From assembly GCA_027858915.1 (NCBI GenBank), contig JAQIBT010000017.1, positions 1-47,506 on the forward strand: a stretch of 47,506 nt of DNA, given 5' to 3'. The notes under the pieces were generated by a model. The model was not told the DNA's origin, ran no database searches, and saw only the letters and a program-made list of their open reading frames with translations. Shown here in pieces: positions 17,951 to 26,918 of this stretch. This stretch comes from Salinisphaera sp. Its GTDB lineage: Bacteria > Pseudomonadota > Gammaproteobacteria > Nevskiales > Salinisphaeraceae. Within the stretch, counting starts at the first letter, position 1, and each line of letters begins with the position of its first letter. A program made the position numbers and the translations under genes.

Positions 17951-19454
17951 GCTTTGGTCCTCCGGCATTGCGCCGCCGCAGCATGCCCGCCACAAGCGGA
18001 TAGAACAGCGATAGCAGAATCAGGATCACGATGCAGATTGCCAGTGGCCCAGACAGAAAAATCGACAGCGGATCGCCGGTAGCACCGCCGATCATCCACC
18101 CTTGTACAAAGCCTTGCTCGGCGATCGGCCCCAGAATCAGACCAAGTACGATCGGCGACGGCTTGAAGCCCAGTCGGTCGAGAAACCAGCCGATCACGCC
18201 GAGCACGATCATCACGATCACGTCTGACACCGAATTACGGATGGCAAAGGTGCCGATGATGGTCATGAACGCTACGATTGGCACCAGCACGGCTTTGGGA
18301 AAAGTCACGATAGACTTGAAGGCGTAGCGGCCGATCAGCAGACCGATCGGCAGCATCAGCAGCGTGGCAACAAACAGACCGTAGATGAACGTATAGACGA
18401 TCGTTCCGCTACCCGAAAACATCGCAGGGCCGGGTTGAATTCCCTGGACCAGCAGTGCACCGAGAATCACCGCGTCTGGCGGCGTACCGGGAATACCCAG
18501 CACCAGTGTCGGTATCATGCCGCCGCCGACGGTGGCGTTGTTGGCGGACTCGCTGGCCTGTATGCCGCGCGGCTCGCCCTGGCCGAAGCGCTCTGGCGTT
18601 TTGGATGCGCGCCGGGCCTCGGAGTAGGACACCAGACCAGAAATCGAGCCGCCGGCACCGGGCAGAATGCCGACGAACGCGCCGATCAACGACGAGCGGA
18701 TCAGGTTGACGATGCCGGAGACACACAGCCGGATTGCCTCGGGAAGCCGGAATCCGCGTGAGGCTTCCTGCAGCTCGAGATGGCGCTCGGGCCTTGCGAC
18801 CAGATCGATCAGTACCGGGATGCAATACAGCCCGATCAACCCTGACACCACGTCGATGCCGCCAAGCAGGGTGGTGGAACCAAAGGTGAATCGCGGCATG
18901 CCGCTGATAGGCGCCACGCCGACGCAAGACAAGAGCAGGCCGAAGGACGCGCCGATCAGGCCCTTGAGCAGCTGACCGGAAGAAATCGCCGAGATCAGGG
19001 TCAATCCGAAAATCGCCAGCCAGAAGTACTCGACCGGTCCGAAGGCCAACGCGACGTTGGCTAGAGGCGGCGCCAGAAATAGCAAGACGGCTGCGCCCAC
19101 CAGGCCACCGAATACGCTCGACAGACAGGCAATGGTTATCGCCAGATCGCCGTCGCCGCGCTTGGCCATGGGAAAGCCATCAAACGTCGTGGCAATGGCC
19201 GACGGCGTGCCCGGCGTGTTCAGCAGAATGGCGGAATAGGCACCGCCGTAGACCGCGCCGGTATAGATCGCGCCCATCAACAGCAGCGCTGTAGCCGGGT
19301 CCATGGAAAACGTCAGCGGCACCAGCACGGCGATTGCCATGGTCGCCGTCAGTCCAGGGATTGCGCCTAGTATGGTGCCGGCAGCCACGCCAACCACCAT
19401 CAACAGCAGGTGGAGCGGTGTCAGTGCTGCCAGAAGCTCGTTGAAGTGCGCCAT
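17943..19454 (-). CDS. tctA: Tripartite tricarboxylate transporter, large permease (TctA type), probable sulfolactate uptake
   Basis: 503 residues with about 12 transmembrane helices. TctA hallmarks are GAIPGLTATMAIAVLVPLTFSM near the start, YGGAYSAILLNTPGTPSAIATTFDG, and the internally repeated FVGILPGAGGSISGLVSY and GIPGTPPDAVILGALLVQGIQPGP. The length is normal. It works with the TctC binding protein encoded just upstream and with TctB. A 9-bp-stem hairpin separates it from tctC. The context of SuyAB, SlcC and ComC in the same operon points to sulfolactate rather than citrate. Confidence 0.93.
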   Translation of the reverse strand: MAHFNELLAALTPLHLLLMVVGVAAGTILGAIPGLTATMAIAVLVPLTFSMDPATALLLMGAIYTGAVYGGAYSAILLNTPGTPSAIATTFDGFPMAKRGDGDLAITIACLSSVFGGLVGAAVLLFLAPPLANVALAFGPVEYFWLAIFGLTLISAISSGQLLKGLIGASFGLLLSCVGVAPISGMPRFTFGSTTLLGGIDVVSGLIGLYCIPVLIDLVARPERHLELQEASRGFRLPEAIRLCVSGIVNLIRSSLIGAFVGILPGAGGSISGLVSYSEARRASKTPERFGQGEPRGIQASESANNATVGGGMIPTLVLGIPGTPPDAVILGALLVQGIQPGPAMFSGSGTIVYTFIYGLFVATLLMLPIGLLIGRYAFKSIVTFPKAVLVPIVAFMTIIGTFAIRNSVSDVIVMIVLGVIGWFLDRLGFKPSPIVLGLILGPIAEQGFVQGWMIGGATGDPLSIFLSGPLAICIVILILLSLFYPLVAGMLRRRNAGGPKHG

Positions 19455-19477
19455 ATGGTTTCTCGCGAGAGCCGTAG

Positions 19478-19500
19478 CGGCCCGGCATGAAGCCGGGCCG
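19478..19500 (-). promoter_or_regulatory. Intercistronic hairpin between the binding protein and permease genes
   Basis: A perfect 9-bp stem (CGGCCCGGC pairing with GCCGGGCCG) with a 5-base loop lies in the 55-bp gap between tctC and tctA, without a U-tract. Such hairpins after solute-binding-protein genes usually stabilise the upstream mRNA, so that the binding protein is made in excess of the permease. Confidence 0.55.
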
Positions 19501-19509
19501 TACCGACGA

Positions 19510-20490
19510 TTACTTGGTCAGACCGGCTTTATTGGCGAGTTGCTTGTAATACGCTTCTTTCTGCTTCATGAACGCATCCATCTTGCCGTACGGCACGTTC
19601 AGCAGCACGAAGCCGCGCTTGTCCATCTCATGCTTGAATTTCGGGTTGGCGTTGATCTTGCCGATCAGATCCGACAATTTCTGTCGAATCGGCTCGGGTG
19701 TGGATTTGGGCACGCCTATCCCTCGATACGTTCCGCCGACCATGTCCAGGCCTTTTTCCTTGAACGTTGGTACGTTGGGAAAGATGTCCATGCGCTTTTT
19801 GGTAGCGAGCGCCAACAGGCGCACTTCGCCGGGATGATTGGCAGCCACCGTGCTGTAGCCCCATTCGGCCTTGACCTGTCCGCCGCGCAGCGCGGTATAG
19901 GCTGCACCGGTGCCCTTGAACGGGATGTAGGTGGTGGTGGTGCCGGTGAGGTTATCGAAGCGGACGTTGGCCAGTTGGTTGGCTGTGCCGGTACCCGAGC
20001 CACTCATGGTCAGCCGGCCTGGATTTTTCTTGGCATAGGTAATGAAGTCTTCCAGGGTCTTGAATGGACTGTCCTTGGGCACGACAATTGCATCCGGCGT
20101 GTACTCGAACATATACACGTTGGTGATGTCTGCTGTCTTGAAGCCGACGTTGCCCATCAGCGGCTTGACGATGATATGCGGCAGGTTGGTGCCCATGATC
20201 GTATAGCCGTCGCCCTTCATGGAATTGAGCTGGGCCCAGCCGACCGCGCCGCCGCCGCCAGATTTGTATTCTATAACCGTGTTCTGGCCGGTCATCTTCT
20301 CGAAGAACGGTTGCTGCAGCCGTGCGGTGATATCCGATTCGCCGCCGGGACCAAACGGGATGACGTAGTGCACCGGCTTGGACGGGTAGTTCGAGGCCGA
20401 GGCGGCCCAGGCGTTGCCGCCAGCCAGAGCCGCGACGATGATGGCGGCAGCCGACAGGCCGATCTTCGTTATGGAAGTTTGAGTTTGCAT
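19510..20490 (-). CDS. tctC: Tripartite tricarboxylate transporter solute-binding protein (TctC/BUG family)
   Basis: Periplasmic binding protein of 326 residues. The chosen ATG at 20490 has a strong AAGGAGG 10 bases upstream and begins a clear signal peptide (MQTQTSITKIGLSAAAIIVA...AWA). The mature protein opens with the BUG-family segment YPSKPVHYVIPFGPGGESDITAR. A longer open frame to 20673 lacks a good start and is rejected. It lies between comC and the permease genes. It corresponds in position to SlcH of known sulfolactate clusters; the ligand is inferred. Confidence 0.92.
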   Translation of the reverse strand: MQTQTSITKIGLSAAAIIVAALAGGNAWAASASNYPSKPVHYVIPFGPGGESDITARLQQPFFEKMTGQNTVIEYKSGGGGAVGWAQLNSMKGDGYTIMGTNLPHIIVKPLMGNVGFKTADITNVYMFEYTPDAIVVPKDSPFKTLEDFITYAKKNPGRLTMSGSGTGTANQLANVRFDNLTGTTTTYIPFKGTGAAYTALRGGQVKAEWGYSTVAANHPGEVRLLALATKKRMDIFPNVPTFKEKGLDMVGGTYRGIGVPKSTPEPIRQKLSDLIGKINANPKFKHEMDKRGFVLLNVPYGKMDAFMKQKEAYYKQLANKAGLTK

Positions 20491-20590
20491 GAGCTGATCT
20501 CCTCCTTGAGTGTTTGTTATGTCGTGCGCGTTGCCTGCCAGGGATCGCCAAGGCAACCGTTCAAGTCGCATCTTGTTTTTTATAGGTTCA

Positions 20591-21598
20591 TCAAGATTCG
20601 GCTCTTCGCCGAATCTCCGCCAGTAGCGTTTCGTCGACTTCGATTCCTGCAGTGATACGCTGCTCGCGCTCAACGCGACGGCGTAATCCGGGCAGGCGCG
20701 TGCCGGGCTGATCGCTGATCGCGGTCAGCAGGGTTTCCAATCGTGCGCCGAAGCCGGGCCCAGCCAGCGGGCCGGGATCGATCAGCAAAAAACTCTGGCC
20801 GATGTCCGGCGGCGGGCCGTCGGCGTTGAAGAACGAACTGGCTTCAAACGCATAGCTGGAGCCGGTTAGCGCGGCAGCCATGATCTCCACCATCAGGGCC
20901 AGGGCGCCACCCTTGGCGCCGCCCATCGGCACCATGGTGCCAGCCAGTGCGGCCTCGGCGTCGGTGGTCGGTTGACCTTGGGCGTCGAGCGCCCAGCCCG
21001 GCGGAATGGGCTCGCCGCGTTGTTTGGCCACCATCACCTTGCCGCGCGCCACGGTGCTCAGCGACAGATCGATCACGATCGGCCCGTTGTCTGCTCGCGG
21101 CACGGCAAAGGCGATCGGGTTGGTGCCGAACAGAGCCGCGCTGCCGCCCCAAGGCGCCATGGCTGCCGGCGAGTTGGAAAAACCCAGGCCGATCAAACCC
21201 GCATCGGCAATGCGCTCGACGTGATGGCCAAGCACGCCGGCGTGATGCGAATGAGCGATGCCCACGACGCAGGCACCGGTCGCGCCGTCGTGTATTTTGG
21301 CGATCGCAGCACCCAGACCGTGGCGAATCGCGGGGAAAGCAAAGCCGTGGCCGGCATCGACCCGAACCGTCGCAGCCGTCTCATACGTGATGCAAGGCTC
21401 GGCAGCGCCGTCGACCTTGCCGCTGGAAGCCTGATCGGCATAGGCCGCCAGGCGCGACAGCCCGTGCGAGGTCAGACCGTCGAGTTCGGCGGCGATCAAT
21501 GCCTCGGCGACGATATTGGCATTGGTGGGCGTGGTCTTGGCGTTCTGCAGCGCCTGGCTGCACAACGCGCGCAGTACCGCAGCGCTCAGCCGGCTCAT
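20591..21598 (-). CDS. comC: (R)-sulfolactate dehydrogenase, LDH2/malate dehydrogenase type
   Basis: 335-residue member of the MDH2/LDH2 family, NAD(P)H-dependent 2-hydroxyacid dehydrogenases unrelated to Rossmann lactate dehydrogenases. Family features are LDGLTSHGLSRLAAY (about 40-53), the catalytic-His segment AHSHHAGVLGHHVE, GTNPIAFAVP and GGAKGGALALMVEIMAAALTG. Its ATG overlaps the slcC stop by 4 bases. In sulfolactate degraders SlcC oxidises (S)-sulfolactate to sulfopyruvate and ComC reduces it to the (R)-form, which is the substrate of SuyAB; this adjacency fits exactly. Without the context it would be called only a malate/lactate dehydrogenase. Confidence 0.85.
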   Translation of the reverse strand: MSRLSAAVLRALCSQALQNAKTTPTNANIVAEALIAAELDGLTSHGLSRLAAYADQASSGKVDGAAEPCITYETAATVRVDAGHGFAFPAIRHGLGAAIAKIHDGATGACVVGIAHSHHAGVLGHHVERIADAGLIGLGFSNSPAAMAPWGGSAALFGTNPIAFAVPRADNGPIVIDLSLSTVARGKVMVAKQRGEPIPPGWALDAQGQPTTDAEAALAGTMVPMGGAKGGALALMVEIMAAALTGSSYAFEASSFFNADGPPPDIGQSFLLIDPGPLAGPGFGARLETLLTAISDQPGTRLPGLRRRVEREQRITAGIEVDETLLAEIRRRAES

Positions 21599-22530
21599 GT
21601 CGTCGCCTCGCTGAGTGCACGAAGCATGTTGTCTACCGTCACCTGGCTCACCCGCTGGTTCGACTGCTCCGTCACGCCGGCGATATGCGGCGTCAGCAGG
21701 ACGTTGTCGATTCCTGCATAGGCTGAGTCGGCGGGCAACGGTTCGTGTTCGAACACATCAATTGCGGCGGCCGCAATTGTCCCACCTCGCAGTGCCGCGG
21801 CGAGTGCGATGTCGTCTACGACGCCCCCGCGAGCACTATTGATGAGCACGGCAGATGTCTTCATCTGCCGTAGCGCCTCGGCATCGATCAGATGCCGGGT
21901 GGCGGATATCAGTGGCACGTGCAGACTGAGCACATCGGCTTCGGCCAGCAGCGTATCGAAAGCCACTGGCGCGACGTTGTGATCGCGCCAGCAGCTGTCA
22001 TCGTCAGAGATATTGGGATCATGAGCGATGACGCGCATACCGAAGGCGGACGCGCGTGCGGCTACCTGTCGGGCAATCCCGCCGAAGCCGGCCAGCGCCA
22101 TGGTCTGACCGGCCACTTCGCGCCCGATCAGGGCCGAGCGCGGCCAGTGGCCTGCGGCTACCGTTGCGCTCGACGTATAAGCGCCGCGATGCAGCATCAA
22201 CGCCGCAGCGATCACGTATTCGGCGACCGCCACATCGTTCGCACCGGTTGCCGGCAGCACGCGTATCCCGCGTGCCGCACAAGCCTCCAAGTCGATATTA
22301 TCGAGCCCGACGCCAAGCCGCCCGACTGCCTTCAGAGAAGGCGCTGCGTCGAGCAGCTCGACATCGACCTGTGAGCGGTTGCGCACGATCAGGCCGCAAG
22401 CCGCTGTCAGCGAATCCAGCAAGCGCGCCCGGTCGTCGACGAGCGTGGGATCGAAACAGACATCGAAGCGTGCTCTAAGCGCTTCGAGCGGTTTCTCATC
22501 CATAAACTCGGCAATTATGATGTCGCTCAC
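21595..22530 (-). CDS. slcC: (S)-sulfolactate dehydrogenase, D-isomer-specific 2-hydroxyacid dehydrogenase family
   Basis: 311 residues from a GTG at 22530, which begins SDIIIAEFMDE; an ATG nine codons later is the alternative. The Rossmann motif is in LAGFGGIARQVA, and the family triad is visible as Arg in NSARGGVVDD, Glu in DVFEHEPLP and His in LTPHIAG. The fold is that of phosphoglycerate dehydrogenase without the regulatory domain. It lies between suyB (17 bp) and comC (4-base overlap). The likely reaction is NAD-dependent oxidation of (S)-sulfolactate to 3-sulfopyruvate. A longer frame reaching 22851 runs into suyB and is rejected. Confidence 0.87.
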   Translation of the reverse strand: MSDIIIAEFMDEKPLEALRARFDVCFDPTLVDDRARLLDSLTAACGLIVRNRSQVDVELLDAAPSLKAVGRLGVGLDNIDLEACAARGIRVLPATGANDVAVAEYVIAAALMLHRGAYTSSATVAAGHWPRSALIGREVAGQTMALAGFGGIARQVAARASAFGMRVIAHDPNISDDDSCWRDHNVAPVAFDTLLAEADVLSLHVPLISATRHLIDAEALRQMKTSAVLINSARGGVVDDIALAAALRGGTIAAAAIDVFEHEPLPADSAYAGIDNVLLTPHIAGVTEQSNQRVSQVTVDNMLRALSEATT

Positions 22531-22547
22531 ACTTGAATCCGAACCGA

Positions 22548-23714
22548 TCAGGCGCTGCGATACAGCTTGGTGAGCACAAACTCCTTGTGCCCGAGTGCTT
22601 CGGCCGAGGTCAGGCGGCCATTGCAGGTTTGCAGCACGGACTCGATCAACGCATCGCCGGCTTGGTCGAAATCCATTTCGCGACGCACGATGCCGGTGAC
22701 GTCCAGATCCATGTGCTCGGCCATGGTGCGCACCGTGCGCGGATTGGCCGACAGCTTGATCACCGGCTCGATCGGGTTGCCGATGATGTTGCCCTGGCCG
22801 GTCGGGAACAGATGCACGACGAATCCGGCGGCACACATCAGGGTCACGCATTCGGCCGCGGCCGACGACGTATCCATGAAGTACAGGCCTGGCCCCTTGG
22901 CCGGCTCCTCGGCTGGCTCGAGCACGTCGATATATTTCGTGTGCTTGCCGATCTTGGCCAGATTGCCGAAGGCTTTTTCCTCGATCGTTGATAGGCCGCC
23001 CTCGATATTGCCCTTGGTTGGCTGGGATTCGGACAGATCGTTGGTCTTGTGGCGGTTGATGAAGTCGTTGTAGCTGCCCCAGGTATCCAGGAATTTCTGC
23101 TTGGTGGCCTCATCGGCCGCCCGCTCAGCGCAGACGTGCTCCGCGCCCGTGATTTCGGATGTTTCGCCGAAGCACATGGTGGCACCCAGAGGCACCAGCT
23201 TGTCCATGAGGTTGCCGACCGTAGGGCAGGACGCCAGCCCGGACGTCGTATCGGACTCGCCGCACTTGGTCGAGATCCACAGTTCGTCGATGCTGCATTC
23301 CTCGCGCTGCTTTTCCGAGGCGTCCTGAACGAACTTCTTGGCGGTCCAGGAAGCGCGCGCGATGGTGTCGATATCACCGTGCTGCTCGATCGCGAACCCC
23401 TCGACCGGCTTGCCGGTCTTGGCAATGCCGTCGACCACCCGCTGGGTCCAGCCCGGCTCGATGCCGATGACCACCACTGCCGCCACGTTCGGGTTGGAAC
23501 CGGTGCCGATCAGGGTACGGAAATGCAGGTCCAGATCAGCGCCGAACTGCAGTCGGCCGTAGGGGTGCGGGATCGCCTGCGTGCCCTTGATGTTGTTGGC
23601 CACGGCCTCGCAACAGGCATTCGAAATATCGTCTAGCGGCAGGATGATGACGTGGTTGCGGATACCGACGCGACCGTTCTCGCGCCGATAGCCCAGAAAT
23701 GTGTGTTGGCTCAT
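22548..23714 (-). CDS. suyB: (R)-sulfolactate sulfo-lyase, large subunit
   Basis: 388-residue protein of the altronate/galactarate dehydratase (UxaA C-terminal) superfamily. It begins [24 protein letters not shown], typical of the family, and keeps conserved cysteines in [12 protein letters not shown] and ASCPTVG plus the C-terminal [23 protein letters not shown]. With SuyA it cleaves (R)-sulfolactate to pyruvate and sulfite. The ATG at 23714 follows the suyA stop by 2 bases. Having the SAF-type small subunit as a separate gene, together with SlcC and ComC next door, separates it from sugar-acid dehydratases. Confidence 0.9.
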   Translation of the reverse strand: MSQHTFLGYRRENGRVGIRNHVIILPLDDISNACCEAVANNIKGTQAIPHPYGRLQFGADLDLHFRTLIGTGSNPNVAAVVVIGIEPGWTQRVVDGIAKTGKPVEGFAIEQHGDIDTIARASWTAKKFVQDASEKQREECSIDELWISTKCGESDTTSGLASCPTVGNLMDKLVPLGATMCFGETSEITGAEHVCAERAADEATKQKFLDTWGSYNDFINRHKTNDLSESQPTKGNIEGGLSTIEEKAFGNLAKIGKHTKYIDVLEPAEEPAKGPGLYFMDTSSAAAECVTLMCAAGFVVHLFPTGQGNIIGNPIEPVIKLSANPRTVRTMAEHMDLDVTGIVRREMDFDQAGDALIESVLQTCNGRLTSAEALGHKEFVLTKLYRSA

Positions 23715-23716
23715 GG

Positions 23717-24001
23717 TTACCACCGCTTGGTCTTGATGTTGTGGACGTGGACGTGATCACCCTTGGCAATCGCAGCGACCGCGCGGCCGATGTCGTTCTC
23801 GTACTCGATGATCGTGTCGTCGTTGGCGATATCGGCCAGCGCGATCTTGTGGCCGATCGGGATATCGTGATTGGCCTTGATCTCGATCGTGTCGTTGTTT
23901 TCCATCAGCCAGCCGGACAGCGTCTGCCCTGCGGTGATCCCTTCGACCACCACAACGCCGACCTTGTCGACCTCGTTGTGGACCAGGAAGTGCGTTTCCA
24001 T
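23717..24001 (-). CDS. suyA: (R)-sulfolactate sulfo-lyase, small subunit (SAF domain)
   Basis: 94 residues with the SAF fold of UxaA N-terminal domains: [22 protein letters not shown], then [16 protein letters not shown] and a C-terminal [12 protein letters not shown]. It forms the active enzyme with SuyB; desulfonation of sulfolactate gives pyruvate, which enters central metabolism, and sulfite. AAGGAG lies about 12 bases before the ATG at 24001. It is the first gene of the seven-gene leftward operon, and its promoter faces the divergent GntR regulator. Confidence 0.9.
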   Translation of the reverse strand: METHFLVHNEVDKVGVVVVEGITAGQTLSGWLMENNDTIEIKANHDIPIGHKIALADIANDDTIIEYENDIGRAVAAIAKGDHVHVHNIKTKRW

Positions 24002-24081
24002 CGCTAATTGCTCCTTGTTTGGTGACGGCCTTGTGTATTCGGATGGGCTCGTGAAGTCGTCAAGCCGCGTCCGTCTGGTCC

Positions 24082-24111
24082 TTTGTAATATGTCTTATAT
24101 AAGACTGTCAA
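24082..24111 (-). promoter_or_regulatory. Promoter of the suyAB-slcC-comC-tctCAB operon
   Basis: On the minus strand a perfect TTGACA (24111-24106) is followed, 18 bases on, by TACAAA (24087-24082), or by TTACAA with 17-bp spacing. The palindrome at 24092-24105 fills the spacer, a placement that lets a repressor exclude RNA polymerase. Confidence 0.55.
24092..24105. promoter_or_regulatory. Palindromic operator between suyA and the GntR-family regulator
   Basis: GTCTTATATAAGAC is a perfect 14-bp palindrome in the 164-bp divergent region. Its size and symmetry suit a HutC-subfamily GntR dimer, and the divergent regulator gene is the natural candidate. It overlaps the leftward promoter spacer and could control both directions. 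Confidence 0.65.
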
Positions 24112-24165
24112 CTATAGCGCGCTGCGCTATGCTTCCCGCGACCGCTTATTGCCGAGGGCTGGTTC

Positions 24166-24897
24166 ATGACCAAGACTGCATCGCCAAGCTATCAACCGCT
24201 TTACACGCAGATCAAGACGCTTCTGGTCAACCGGTTGGCAAGTAACGAATGGCCGCCGGGTAGCGCGTTGCCCAGTGAGATGGCGCTTGCCGCGGCCTAT
24301 GACGTCAGCCAGGGCACGGTACGTAAAGCGTTGACAGCGATGGAAAAAGAGCATCTGGTCGAGCGTCGACAAGGCCGTGGGACGTTCGCTGCGCGTCACA
24401 GCCAGCAGCGTTCACTGTTTCAGTTCTTTCATCTCATCGGGCAAAACGATGAACGTCAATTGCCGGACAGCCGCGTTATCAGCTGTGCCAGCGTCAAGGC
24501 CACGGCGACTGAGTGCGTCGCACTGGATCTGGAGCAGGGGGCCGCCGTGACGCGCATCAAACGCGTCCGCGAGCTCGACGGCCGGCCGGTGATCAGCGAA
24601 TTGCTGTCCGTCCCGACGGCACTGTTTCCTGGTCTGGAGCGGCGCCCGATCGAACAGGTACCCAATACCCTCTACGAATTCTTCCAGGCGGAATATGGCG
24701 TGATGGTGGTACACGCCAGCGAGCGGCTGCGGGCCGTGTCGGCATCGGCCATTGATGCCGAACTGCTGCACGTGGACATCGGCACGCCGCTGCTGGCCAT
24801 CGACCGGCGTGCCCTCAATATCGAGAACCGGCCAGTGGAATGGCGGATGAGCCATTGCCATACTGCCGATCACTACTACTTCAATGAACTGGATTAG
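24166..24897 (+). CDS. suyR: GntR/HutC-family transcriptional regulator of the sulfolactate operon
   Basis: 243 residues: an N-terminal GntR winged helix (PLYTQIKTLLVNRLASNEWPPGSALPSEMALAAAYDVSQGTVRKALTAM-type segment, about 10-60, with the wing ERRQGRGTFA) and a C-terminal UTRA effector domain (about 95-240). It is transcribed divergently from suyAB with a perfect palindrome between them. SuyR regulators in known sulfolactate clusters occupy this position. The ligand is probably sulfolactate or a related sulfonate, which is inferred. There is no link to histidine use despite the HutC subfamily name. Confidence 0.85.
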   Translation: MTKTASPSYQPLYTQIKTLLVNRLASNEWPPGSALPSEMALAAAYDVSQGTVRKALTAMEKEHLVERRQGRGTFAARHSQQRSLFQFFHLIGQNDERQLPDSRVISCASVKATATECVALDLEQGAAVTRIKRVRELDGRPVISELLSVPTALFPGLERRPIEQVPNTLYEFFQAEYGVMVVHASERLRAVSASAIDAELLHVDIGTPLLAIDRRALNIENRPVEWRMSHCHTADHYYFNELD

Positions 24898-24956
24898 CAC
24901 CGAAGCGGTGGCAACAAGTCTCGATAACGCTGAAAACCGTCGTTATCGCAGCGAAT

Positions 24957-25904
24957 TCATATTATTCCGCCAACGCGCAGTACGAATATGCCGGCAGACA
25001 TGGTCACACTGGCTGCCAGGGTGGTCAGCGCCACGATATTTGCGGCCAGCCTCGCATCGCCGCCCATCGCTTCGACCATGATGAAGCTGGCCGCCGAGGT
25101 CGGGCAGGCAAAGAACACAAACATCATCCCGAGCTCGCGCGGCGCAAATCCCAGCAGCCAGCCGACGATCACGGCCGCACCGGGCAGAATCGTCATCTTG
25201 ACTGTCGCAGCTGAAAACGCGACCCCGCGAGCATCGTAGAGAGCCCGCACCGAGAGCGCTCCGCCGATGCAGATCAGCGCGAGAGGCAGGGTGAGTTGGG
25301 CGAAATATCCGCCGGTCGTCATGATCCATTTCGGCATCGGTAGGCCGATGGCGGCAACGAAAACCGAAATCACGGTCGCAAGAATCAGCGGGTTGGTGGC
25401 CACACTGCGCGAAATCGAGCGCCAATCCGTATCCTGTCCCGGCTGATACCAACTCAGCACGATCACTGCCAGCACGTTGTACATGAGCAGGGCTTCGCCG
25501 AGCAGTACGCTGCCGACGGCCAGGCCAAAATCGCCGTACATGTTCTGGGCCAGCGCCAGGCCGACGATGCCGCCGTTGCAGCGAAAGGCGCCCTGTACGT
25601 AGACGCCGCGCTGGATTTCCGGCACGCGCCAGATCGCCCACAGCCAGATCAATACGAAGCTGGCCAGGGTGGCCAGTCCGAAATAAAGGATCATGGCTGG
25701 GCGAATCGCTTCGCCTAGATCGGCGCCTACGATGCTGACGAAGATCAGAGCCGGCATGCTGCCCTTGAACACGATCTTCGACGCCGCGCTCACGAAATCC
25801 TCGCCAATCCAGCCGGCGCTTCGCATGCCGATGCCAATGAATACCAGCGAAAAGACCGGCAGGGTGACGTCAAGCGTCTGGATGAAGATCGCGGACAGAT
25901 TCAT
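24957..25904 (-). CDS. AEC-family membrane carrier (auxin efflux carrier family)
   Basis: 315 residues with about 10 transmembrane segments. It begins FIQTLDVTLPVFSLVFIGIGMRSAGWI, the typical AEC start, and has a second hydrophobic half beginning near ATNPLILATVISVFVAAIGLPMP. AEC proteins export or exchange small organic anions such as malate or malonate. It converges on the suyR gene at the edge of the sulfonate island. It could carry an organic acid or help dispose of an anionic product, but nothing in the sequence tells which. It is monocistronic as far as can be seen. Confidence 0.85.
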   Translation of the reverse strand: MNLSAIFIQTLDVTLPVFSLVFIGIGMRSAGWIGEDFVSAASKIVFKGSMPALIFVSIVGADLGEAIRPAMILYFGLATLASFVLIWLWAIWRVPEIQRGVYVQGAFRCNGGIVGLALAQNMYGDFGLAVGSVLLGEALLMYNVLAVIVLSWYQPGQDTDWRSISRSVATNPLILATVISVFVAAIGLPMPKWIMTTGGYFAQLTLPLALICIGGALSVRALYDARGVAFSAATVKMTILPGAAVIVGWLLGFAPRELGMMFVFFACPTSAASFIMVEAMGGDARLAANIVALTTLAASVTMSAGIFVLRVGGII

Positions 25905-26057
25905 GGCGGTGGGGAGATCGTCGAGCCAGGCGCGCAGGGCGCCAGCGAGGCGCGATTATAGCGGTGCGGTCGCTGTGCGATACAGTTTTTTTCGGCGACA
26001 AAAGACGCCGCCCTAGACGCCGCCCTGTTGCGTTCACAGGTGCGCTATCTTATCGCC

Positions 26058-26918
26058 ATGCCGCACGCCATCCACAGCCGCCCCTCTATCGAATCCGCAG
26101 CCGATGCCGGTCGGCTGCCGACGCCGATCCTTGCATTCGAACAAGGCGCGTTGGTCGCGCGCGACGACGAACTGGCGGTCGAGCGCGCGCTGGAGATTCA
26201 CGTAGCCGGCGCCCGACCGCTGATCACCATGCGCACGCCGGGCGACGACCGCGCACTCGCGGCCGGCCTGCTGTACGGGGAGGGCGTGATCAACACGGCG
26301 GACGATATCGTCTATCTCAAGCACTCTCCGGACGAGCCCGACGTCATCCGCCTGATGCTCAAACCATCGGCAAGGGCGCGTCTGGACCGGATTGAACGCA
26401 GCACGGTAGCAACCAGTGCCTGCGGTGTTTGTGGCAAGCCGAGTTTCTCGCCGCCGCGTTCGCCGCCTACGGCTGAGCACGCGTCCGAGCTGCCTGCCTT
26501 GTCCGCGGCCCGCCTGCTGACCCTGCCGGCTGCGTTGCGGTCCGGCCAGGGCGTCTTTTCGGCCACCGGTGGTCTGCACGCGGCAGCGATCTTCAATGCC
26601 GCCGGGCAGCTGATCGATCTGTGCGAAGACGTAGGGCGACACAACGCGCTCGACAAGCTCGTAGGCGCAGCCCTGCTTGATGATCGACTGCCATGGCGTG
26701 ATCGTATTCTGTTGCTGTCCGGCCGGGCCAGCTATGAACTGTTGCAAAAGAGCGTCATGGCGGGCTTGACGATGGTATGCGCGCTATCCGCTCCCAGCAG
26801 CTACGCGGTGGCGCTCGCCCGTGAATTCGATATTACGCTGGTGGGTTTTTTACGCGGCGATCGCTTCAACATCTATGCAGGTGAACACCGGATCATCGGC
26901 GACCACGAACTCCGATGA
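26058..26918 (+). CDS. fdhD: Formate dehydrogenase accessory sulfurtransferase FdhD
   Basis: Maturation factor that carries sulfur to the molybdenum centre of formate dehydrogenases. 286 residues from the ATG at 26058; an in-frame TTG at 26028 is possible, but neither start has a clear ribosome site. The sulfur-handling motif ACGVCGKPS holds C122 and C125. Other family segments are GLLYGEGVI, FSATGGLHAAAIF, EDVGRHNALDKLVG and GRASYELLQKSVMAG. The client enzymes are presumably the two formate dehydrogenases at the left of the window; in many genomes this gene (fdsC) is inside the fds operon, whereas here the sulfonate island lies between. Confidence 0.93.
   Translation: MPHAIHSRPSIESAADAGRLPTPILAFEQGALVARDDELAVERALEIHVAGARPLITMRTPGDDRALAAGLLYGEGVINTADDIVYLKHSPDEPDVIRLMLKPSARARLDRIERSTVATSACGVCGKPSFSPPRSPPTAEHASELPALSAARLLTLPAALRSGQGVFSATGGLHAAAIFNAAGQLIDLCEDVGRHNALDKLVGAALLDDRLPWRDRILLLSGRASYELLQKSVMAGLTMVCALSAPSSYAVALAREFDITLVGFLRGDRFNIYAGEHRIIGDHELR

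Noticed and set aside
17480-18082. 200-codon plus-strand frame over tctB/tctA
   Set aside because: It is a shadow frame opposite two well-conserved transporter genes.
19303-20655. 450-codon plus-strand frame opposite tctC
   Set aside because: It is an antisense shadow; tctC has a signal peptide, a strong ribosome site and family motifs.
22548-24001. Altronate or galactarate dehydratase
   Set aside because: The split small and large subunits with slcC and comC in one operon match sulfolactate sulfo-lyase; no hexuronate genes are present.
24166-24897. Histidine utilisation repressor HutC
   Set aside because: Only the subfamily matches; there are no hut genes, and the divergent operon is suyAB.
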